Shown: positions 58,332-64,000 of the stretch, piece by piece
How positions within the stretch are numbered: position 1 is the stretch's first letter
Layout of the letters: every line of letters starts with the position of its first letter
Source of the DNA: Kitasatospora sp. MAA19
GTDB lineage: Bacteria; Actinomycetota; Actinomycetes; Streptomycetales; Streptomycetaceae
Direction: 5' to 3'
NCBI RefSeq assembly: GCF_029894125.1
Contig: NZ_JARXYZ010000019.1
Coordinates: 1 to 64,000, forward strand
Length of the DNA: 64,000 bases
The notes under the pieces: generated by a model
What the model was told of the DNA's origin: nothing
Database searches by the model: none
Seen by the model: the letters and a program-made list of their open reading frames with translations, nothing else
Translations under genes and position numbers: made by a program

Positions 58332-60050
58332 ATGACCGACCAGCCGCACCAAGACGGACCCACCGCGCCGGCCACCCCCGCCGCATCCGCCACATCTGCC
58401 GCACTCGCCGCACTCGCGACGGAGTTCTTCGCCGCCGAGAACTCCTACGCCCCGTTCGACGCGACGCTCAGCGGGGTCGAGGGCTACGCCCACGAGGTGC
58501 CCGACCCGTCCCGCGAGGCCGCGCTGCGCCACCGGGAGGTACTGGCGGGCTTCCGGGCGCGGCTGGCAGCGCTGCCGGTGGACGCGCTGACCGGCGACGA
58601 CCAGGTCACCCACCGCGTGCTCGGGCGGCTGATCGACAACGGCACCGGTCAGATCACCCACGGGCTGGCCGACTTCAGCGTCTCGGCGACCATCACCGCA
58701 CCACAGAACGAGGCCTTCACCTCCCTCATCATGACCTCCGTCGACCACGAGGGCGCCGACTCCTACCTGGAGCGCCTCGCCGGCCTGCCCGGCTACTTCG
58801 ACGCCGTCCTGCAGCGCTTCCTGGACACGGCTGCCGCCGGCCGCCGGCCGCTGCGCAGCGGCGTCGACGCCGCCATCACCCAGCTGGACGCCTACCTGGC
58901 CACCGGCCCCGCCGACGACCAACTGCTGCGCCCGCTGCAGGGCCGCCCGGAGGCCGAGCGGGCCGGGGTGATCGTGCGCGACGGCGTCCGCCCGGCCGTG
59001 GCCCGCTACCGGGCCGGGCTGGCCCAGCGGCTGTCCGCGGACGCCCGGCCGGACGACGAGGCCGGGGTCTGCCACGTGCCCGGCGGCGTCGAGGGCTACG
59101 CCGACGCCGTGACCCGCTTCACCCGGCCCGGGCTCACCCCGGAGGAGGTCCACCGGATCGGCCTGGACACCCTGGCGGTGCTGCGCGAGGAGTTCGCCGA
59201 GCTGGGCGGCAAGGTGCTCGGCATCACCGGCCCCGAGGCCGTGCTCGCCGCGCTGCGCGAGGACCGCACGCTGCGCTTCGACAGCGCCGGGGAGATCATC
59301 GCCCTGGTCGACGACGCGCTGGAACGCGCCCGCCGCGCCTCGGCCGACTACTTCCGCAGCTACCCGATCGTCGACTGCGTGACCCGGGAGATCGACCCGA
59401 TCGAGGCGGAGACCGCGCCGCTGGCCTACTACCAGCCGCCCGGCCCGGGCGGCCTGCCCGGCACCCACTGGATCAACACCCTGCGCCCGCAGACCCGGTT
59501 CCGGTACGAGTACGAGGCGATCGCCTTCCACGAGAGCGTGCCCGGCCACCACCTCCAGATCGCCGTCGCCCAGACGCTGCACCACCTGCCGGAGTTCCGG
59601 CGCCGGCCGAACAGCCAGCTGACCGCCCACGTCGAGGGCTGGGGCCTGTACACCGAGCGGCTGGCGGACGAGATGGGGCTGTACAGCTCCGACCTCTCCC
59701 GTTTCGGCATGCTGTCGCTCGACGCGCTGCGGGCCGTGCGCCTGGTCGTGGACACCGGCCTGCACCACTACGGCTGGTCGCGGGAGCGGGCGATCGCCTT
59801 CATGCGGGACAACACGGCCACCACCGAGGCCAACGTCCGCAACGAGATCGACCGCTACATCGCCTGGCCCGGCCAGGCCACCGCGTACCTGATCGGCCGC
59901 CGGGAGCTCGTCCGGCACCGCGAGCGCGCGCAGGCCGCGCTGGGCGGGCGGTTCGACATCCGGGAGTTCCACCACCAGCTGATCGGGCACGGCAGCCTGC
60001 CGCTGGGGGTGTTGGACGAGCTGGTCTCGGACTGGATCGCGGCGCAGTAG
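58332..60050 (+). CDS. DUF885 family putative metallopeptidase
   Basis: This 572-residue protein is of the DUF885 family, related to M32-like zinc carboxypeptidases. The zinc motif is AFHESVPGHHLQIA (HExxPGHH) and a later glutamate ligand region is HVEGWGLYTERLADEMG. GGGAGCGACCG precedes the ATG. No signal peptide is visible, so it is probably cytoplasmic. Confidence 0.93.
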   Translation: MTDQPHQDGPTAPATPAASATSAALAALATEFFAAENSYAPFDATLSGVEGYAHEVPDPSREAALRHREVLAGFRARLAALPVDALTGDDQVTHRVLGRLIDNGTGQITHGLADFSVSATITAPQNEAFTSLIMTSVDHEGADSYLERLAGLPGYFDAVLQRFLDTAAAGRRPLRSGVDAAITQLDAYLATGPADDQLLRPLQGRPEAERAGVIVRDGVRPAVARYRAGLAQRLSADARPDDEAGVCHVPGGVEGYADAVTRFTRPGLTPEEVHRIGLDTLAVLREEFAELGGKVLGITGPEAVLAALREDRTLRFDSAGEIIALVDDALERARRASADYFRSYPIVDCVTREIDPIEAETAPLAYYQPPGPGGLPGTHWINTLRPQTRFRYEYEAIAFHESVPGHHLQIAVAQTLHHLPEFRRRPNSQLTAHVEGWGLYTERLADEMGLYSSDLSRFGMLSLDALRAVRLVVDTGLHHYGWSRERAIAFMRDNTATTEANVRNEIDRYIAWPGQATAYLIGRRELVRHRERAQAALGGRFDIREFHHQLIGHGSLPLGVLDELVSDWIAAQ

Positions 60051-60342
60051 CCGCCCCCGCGGTGCCGCCCGGGGAGCTCTTCGGCCCGGGGGTGGTGCTG
60101 AGCGTCGTGCCGGGTTGCTCCGCCCGATGTCGCTTCCGGTCGACCTCCGCCCGATCCCCGCCAGGCTCCGCCCGGCCCCGAAGCGTCGCGGAAACGATTC
60201 CGCGCGCCCCGCACGGTCCTCCCGCGCCCGGACGTGGTGTCACCCCTTCGGCCCCGTTGACACGGTAGTGTCCGCTGGCGCACGGCAACCGGCCGACCCG
60301 TCGGCCGCCTGCCCGCCCCACCGCCCCGACCTGGAGGAACCC

Positions 60343-61089
60343 GTGCCGGCTCCCGTCCGCGCCGCCCTGGCCATAGCCTCGGCCGTCCTGCTCGCCGCAG
60401 CCGCAGGCTGCTCGTCCGGCGGCGGCCACACCGCCCGGCAGACCGGGCACGGCTCCGCCGCACCCACCCCCGGAGCCGCGCCCACCCAGGGAGTCGCACC
60501 CGCCCCGGGAGCCGCGCCCACCCCGGCGGCGATCGTCACCGGCCCCGGCCCGAAGAGCTCGTACGACGTCCAGCCGCAGCCCGCGCCCGGCAGCTGCACG
60601 TACCGCTACACCGCGGACAAGCAGCCACTGCCCGACCCGACCTGCACCCCCGGCGCGATCAGCCCGGCGGTCGACCAGGGCAACATCAACGACACCATCT
60701 GCAAGCCGGGCGGCTACACCTCGGCGATCCGTCCGCCGGCGAACATCACCGGCAAGGAGAAGGCCGAGAACGCCAAGTCCTACGGCTACACCGGACCGAT
60801 GGGCGACGCCGAGTACGACCACCTGATCAGCCTGCAGCTCGGCGGCGACCCCAACGACCCGCACAACCTCTGGGTCGAGCCGCCCTCCCCCGGCCACGTC
60901 CCGGGCAAGGGCCCCAACAACCCCAAGGACTCGGTGGAGACGCACCTGCACACCGCGATCTGCAAGGGCCAGGCCACCCTCGCCGCCGTCCAGCAGGCCA
61001 TCGCCGCCGACTGGACCACCGCCGAGGCCAGGCTCGGCATCAAGTCCGGCGGCACACCCACCGCGGCGGCCGACGCCGACGGGGACTGA
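60343..61089 (+). CDS. Lipoprotein with HNH-like motif
   Basis: This 248-residue exported lipoprotein has a signal segment ending in the lipobox AAAGC (Cys near residue 23), a Pro/Ala/Gly/Thr-rich linker, then a domain with EYDHLISLQLGGDPNDPHNLWVEP, an HNH-nuclease-like D-H...N-x-x-N/H pattern. GGAGGAACCC precedes GTG 60343. It may be a secreted nuclease-like or structural protein; activity is not assured. Confidence 0.85.
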   Translation: MPAPVRAALAIASAVLLAAAAGCSSGGGHTARQTGHGSAAPTPGAAPTQGVAPAPGAAPTPAAIVTGPGPKSSYDVQPQPAPGSCTYRYTADKQPLPDPTCTPGAISPAVDQGNINDTICKPGGYTSAIRPPANITGKEKAENAKSYGYTGPMGDAEYDHLISLQLGGDPNDPHNLWVEPPSPGHVPGKGPNNPKDSVETHLHTAICKGQATLAAVQQAIAADWTTAEARLGIKSGGTPTAAADADGD

Positions 61090-61124
61090 CCGCTCGCGCC
61101 CCGACCAGGGCCATCGGCATGGCG

Positions 61125-61892
61125 TCAGCGCCCCAGCACCGCACCTCCGTTGAGGCCGATGACCTGTCCGGTCAGGTAGCCGGCGGCGGGTGAGGCGAGG
61201 TAGGCGACCGCCTCCGCCACGTCGGCGGGGGTGCCGGCGCGGCCGACCAGGGTGTCCGCGACCTTCCCGGCGTGGAACTCCTCACTCCAGCCGGCACCGA
61301 AGATCTCGGTGTCCTCGATGTACCCGGGCGCGAGCACGTTCACCGTGACCCCGTCCGGGCCGAGCTGCCGGGCCAGGCCGAAGGCCCAGCCGTGCAGGGC
61401 GGCCTTCGCGGCGGCGTACGAGCCGGCCGAGTGCGGGCCCGCGCCGCCGCGCTGGGCGGCCGCCGAGCTGATCACCACGAGCCGCCCGCCGGGCCGGCGC
61501 AGCCGTCCCTGCAGCGCGGTGGTGAGCAGGACGGCGGTGAGCAGGTTGGCGTCCAGGTCCCGCCGCCAGACCCGGGCCAGGGCGGCCAGGCCGTCGCCGT
61601 CGGGCGGGGTCACGATGGCGCCCGCGTTGTTCACCAGCACGTCCACCGGCCCGAGGGCGGCGATCCGCCCGGCGGCCGCCTCGACCGCCTCCGGGTCGGT
61701 CAGGTCTGCCGCCAGCGGCACGATCCGGCCCGGGCCGGCGGTCCGTTCGATCGCCTCCCGGGCCTGCTCCAGCACCTCCGGCCGACGGCCCAGGATCACC
61801 ACCCGGTGCCCGTCGGCGGCCAGCCGGGCGGCGATCGCCCGCCCGATCCCGGTGCCGCCGCCCGACACCACCGCGAGCCGGTCCTGCGTCAT
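61125..61892 (-). CDS. Short-chain dehydrogenase/reductase
   Basis: This is a 255-residue classical SDR with SGGGTGIGRAIAARL, VNNAG (DVLVNNAGAIV), the serine in VVISSAAAQRGG and the active site SYAAAK (HSAGSYAAAKAALHGW). GGAGGACGGG precedes ATG 61892. FabG-like enzymes of this type reduce 3-ketoacyl or other carbonyl groups. The neighbouring genes give no hint of the pathway. Confidence 0.92.
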   Translation of the reverse strand: MTQDRLAVVSGGGTGIGRAIAARLAADGHRVVILGRRPEVLEQAREAIERTAGPGRIVPLAADLTDPEAVEAAAGRIAALGPVDVLVNNAGAIVTPPDGDGLAALARVWRRDLDANLLTAVLLTTALQGRLRRPGGRLVVISSAAAQRGGAGPHSAGSYAAAKAALHGWAFGLARQLGPDGVTVNVLAPGYIEDTEIFGAGWSEEFHAGKVADTLVGRAGTPADVAEAVAYLASPAAGYLTGQVIGLNGGAVLGR

Positions 61893-62234
61893 CCCGTCCT
61901 CCTGCTCCCGTACGTCCCGCATGCCCTGCACATCCCACCCGTCCCCCGTGTCCCGCCTCTGCGGGTCGGGTCAGCCCGTCCCGGTGTCGTCGTAGGCGCG
62001 CACCAGCTCCGCCGACCGGGCGGGCCACCGGACGCGACGTCACCCCGTCCATGCCGTCCCCTTCGACCCGCGAAGTCGAGCCCTGTTCCCCGTACCGTAA
62101 CCAGCCGCCCGCCCAAGCCGTCACCGGGGCGCCACCGTGGCCACGGTGGCCGCCGGCGTCGCCAGCGGCCGCCGCCCCCCGCCAGGCCTGACGGTGCGTC
62201 AACTCTTCGTGCCGTCAGGCCTGGCCGTCGGTCG
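61893..62234. other. 342-base gap with nadE terminator
   Basis: No gene was seen. The segment holds the strong hairpin at 62181-62225 after nadE and presumably the SDR promoter. Several small frames here lack ribosome sites. Confidence 0.5.
62181..62225. terminator. Perfect 14-bp hairpin after nadE
   Basis: GCCAGGCCTGACGG pairs exactly with CCGTCAGGCCTGGC around a 17-base loop, 9 bases past the nadE stop codon. Confidence 0.8.
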
Positions 62235-63068
62235 CTACGCGGGCGTGACGGGCGGGCGGCGCTTGTGCTCGGTGCGGCGGTAGTGCGCGAGGACGGCGTG
62301 GAAGACCTCCTCGCTCACCGGCCGCTCCTCCAGGAAGTCGTCCAGGGCCTCATAGGGCACACCGAGGGCGTCCTCGTCGGGGCGGCCCGGGGCGAGGGTT
62401 TCGAGGTCGGCGGTGGGGGTCTTCCGGACGAGGTCCGCCGGCGCTCCCAACACCTCGGCGACGGAACGTACCTGACGCTTCGTCAGACCGTCGAGAGGCA
62501 TCAGGTCGGCGGCGCCGTCACCGTACTTGGTGAAGAAGCCGACGGCCGCCTCGGCGGCGTGGTCGGTGCCGACGACCAGGCCACCAGTGGCGCCCGCAAC
62601 CGCGTACTGGACCACCATCCGCTGGCGGGCCTTGACGTTGCCGCGGACGAAGTCCTCGTGCGAGCGGTCGGCGAAGGCGAGGCCGGCGGCCGTCAGGGCG
62701 TCGAAGGCGGCGTCGGTCGCGGGCCTGATGTCGACGGTCAGGGTCCGGTCCGGCTGGATGAAGTCGAGCGCGCGGCGGGCGTCCGCCTCGTCCGCCTGGG
62801 TGCCGTAGGGCAGCCGCATCGCGCAGAAGTCGGCCGCGTGCCCGGCGGCGCGCAGCCGGTCGACGGCGAGCCGGCAGAGCCGCCCGGCGGTGGTGGAGTC
62901 GATGCCGCCGCTGATGCCGAGCACCAGGGTGCGCGCGCCGGCGGCGCGGAGCTGGTCGGCGAGGAAGGCGACCCGGCGCTCGGCCTCCCGCTCCGGGTCG
63001 GCCACGGGCGCCACCCGCAGACTGCGGGCGATCTCCCGCTGGAGGTCGGCGGGCAGGGGTTCGGGCAT
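62235..63068 (-). CDS. nadE: Ammonia-dependent NAD synthetase
   Basis: NadE makes NAD from nicotinate adenine dinucleotide, ATP and ammonia. The 277-residue length fits the glutaminase-free form. The PP-loop LGISGGIDSTTAGRL, NVKARQRMVVQYAVA, GTDHAAEAAVGFFTKYGDGAADLMPL and the LRKTPTADLE-like segment (VRKTPTADLETLAPGRPDEDALG) are all family landmarks. The ATG at 63068 gives the usual N-terminus. Confidence 0.95.
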   Translation of the reverse strand: MPEPLPADLQREIARSLRVAPVADPEREAERRVAFLADQLRAAGARTLVLGISGGIDSTTAGRLCRLAVDRLRAAGHAADFCAMRLPYGTQADEADARRALDFIQPDRTLTVDIRPATDAAFDALTAAGLAFADRSHEDFVRGNVKARQRMVVQYAVAGATGGLVVGTDHAAEAAVGFFTKYGDGAADLMPLDGLTKRQVRSVAEVLGAPADLVRKTPTADLETLAPGRPDEDALGVPYEALDDFLEERPVSEEVFHAVLAHYRRTEHKRRPPVTPA

Positions 63069-63199
63069 GACGACTCCTTGGTGGCCGGACGAGGCTCGCT
63101 TCACCGGACAGTGTCCACCCGAAAAGGACCCGGGACGCATGTGATTCCAGCAACATCAAGAGGGCCGAAACGCCTGGTGGCCCCCCTGGCGAGCCCTGG

Positions 63200-64000
63200 C
63201 TAGGAGGCCGGGGCCGGGTGGCTCAGGATGTCGAGGACGACGGCGCCGTCGACGGTCTCCTGGGCGACCAGCAGGGCGGCCAGCTCGTCGAGGTGGTGGC
63301 GGTGTTCGCGGAGCAGGCCGACGGCGCGGCTCTCGGCGTGGCGCAGCAGGCGGGCGACGGCCTCGTCGACGGTGCGCTGGGTCTGTTCGGAGTAGGGGCG
63401 GCGGAGCAGGTCCTCGGGGTTGTCGCCGAGGTAGTGCGCGGAGCCGGTGGAGTAGCCGACCGGGCCGAGTTCCGGGGAGAGCCCGAATTCCCGGACCATC
63501 CGGGTGGCCACGCCGGTGGCGTTGGCGAGGTCGTTGGCGGCACCGGTGGAGCCTTCCCCGAAGACCACCAACTCGGCCGCGCGCCCGCCGAGTTGGACGG
63601 TGAGCAGGTCGGTCATGTAGCCCTCGCTGTACAGGTGCCGCTCCGCTTCGGGGAGTTGTTCGGTCGCACCGAGGGAGACGCCCGCCGGGAGGATGGTCAC
63701 CTTGGCGACGGGGTCGGCGTGTTCGCAGAGCGCGGCCGCCAGGGCGTGCCCGGACTCGTGGACGGCGACGGCCTGGCGCTCCTCGGGCAGCAGCGCGTTG
63801 GAGGACTCCCGACGGCCGAGCAGGACGCGGTCACGGGCGGCGTCCAGGTCGTCGGCCGTGAGGGTGGCGCGTTCGGCGCGGACGGCGTTGATGGCGGCCT
63901 CGTTGAGGAGGTTGGCGAGGTCGGCGCCGGAGAAGCCAGGGGTGCCGCGGGCGATGCGGTTCAGGTCGGCGTCGGGGGCGAGGGTCTTGCCGTGGACGTG
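63200..64000 (-). CDS. ftsH: FtsH-type ATP-dependent zinc metalloprotease, C-terminal part
   Basis: This gene runs off the right edge, so only the end of the AAA domain and the protease domain are present. GTPGFSGADLANLLNEAAI is the AAA second-region block, HESGHALAAAL is the zinc motif (HExxH, with Ser where most FtsH have Ala), and GGRAAELVVFGEGSTGAANDLANAT holds the third zinc ligand region. FtsH degrades membrane and regulatory proteins. The C-terminus lacks the long tail of the main actinobacterial FtsH, so it may be a second copy. Confidence 0.93.
   Translation of the reverse strand, partial: HVHGKTLAPDADLNRIARGTPGFSGADLANLLNEAAINAVRAERATLTADDLDAARDRVLLGRRESSNALLPEERQAVAVHESGHALAAALCEHADPVAKVTILPAGVSLGATEQLPEAERHLYSEGYMTDLLTVQLGGRAAELVVFGEGSTGAANDLANATGVATRMVREFGLSPELGPVGYSTGSAHYLGDNPEDLLRRPYSEQTQRTVDEAVARLLRHAESRAVGLLREHRHHLDELAALLVAQETVDGAVVLDILSHPAPAS

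Overview
The window is very GC-rich actinobacterial DNA, most likely from a streptomycete (Streptomyces or Kitasatospora). The signs are the codon bias, many GTG starts, ATGA/GTGA start-stop overlaps, and conserved neighbours such as the LysR-like/DUF5997 pair, murQ-murP, DUF1918, DedA and FUSC genes. Bases 1 to about 100 are nearly pure G and look like a contig edge or sequencing artefact. No rRNA, tRNA, CRISPR array or intact mobile element was seen.

Region A (about 1.6-20.6 kb, all minus strand) is an unusual biosynthetic locus that mixes ribosomal-peptide (RiPP) logic with free-standing NRPS/lipid-activation parts. In transcription order it holds a divergent SAH-hydrolase-like NAD protein, a Gfo/Idh/MocA oxidoreductase, two radical SAM enzymes with B12-binding-like N-termini, an APH-family kinase, a second Gfo/Idh/MocA oxidoreductase, a cytochrome P450 and a methyltransferase. 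After a 453-base promoter-bearing gap come a 33-residue precursor-like peptide with a double-glycine leader and a 10-residue core, a hairpin, a C39-peptidase/ABC exporter, a stand-alone condensation protein without the catalytic histidines, an acyl carrier protein, an acyl-CoA-synthetase-like enzyme, a fatty-acyl-AMP ligase (FAAL) and a JmjC/cupin oxygenase. This is the best candidate in the window for an undescribed system: possibly a small peptide that is radically modified, N-acylated, trimmed at GG and exported.

Beside it (21-23 kb) a small secreted cysteine-containing peptide is divergent from a two-HTH LuxR-like regulator. From 23 to 31 kb lie accessory and housekeeping genes: GNAT, zinc-less quinone-oxidoreductase type dehydrogenase, LLM-class flavin oxidoreductase, a hydrolase remnant, murQ-murP for N-acetylmuramate use, an FAD oxidoreductase, a chloramphenicol-phosphotransferase-like kinase and an NTF2-like protein.

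Region B (31.2-40.8 kb, minus strand) is a compact NRPS locus: phytanoyl-CoA-type dioxygenase, a small ParB/Srx-like protein, a single-module NRPS (A-T-E-reductase), class III aminotransferase, TauD-like dioxygenase, SDR and methyltransferase, with a divergent TetR regulator. The specificity residues read by eye resemble Asp/Asn codes, which suggests a D-configured aspartate-derived aldehyde that is then aminated.

Region C (42.9-49.5 kb, minus strand) is a third small operon: PhyH-type dioxygenase, glycosyltransferase-like protein, PLP ornithine/DAP-type decarboxylase, GNAT and MFS exporter. Paired operator-like repeats lie in the divergent region shared with a FUSC transporter gene.

The remainder (49.9-64 kb) is ordinary chromosome: FUSC protein, amidase, P450, DUF421 membrane protein, LysR-like/DUF5997 pair, SDRs, DUF885 peptidase, an HNH-like lipoprotein, nadE and the C-terminal part of ftsH running off the end. 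Short tandem repeats of 10-16 bp recur across the window, both between genes and in phase inside genes.
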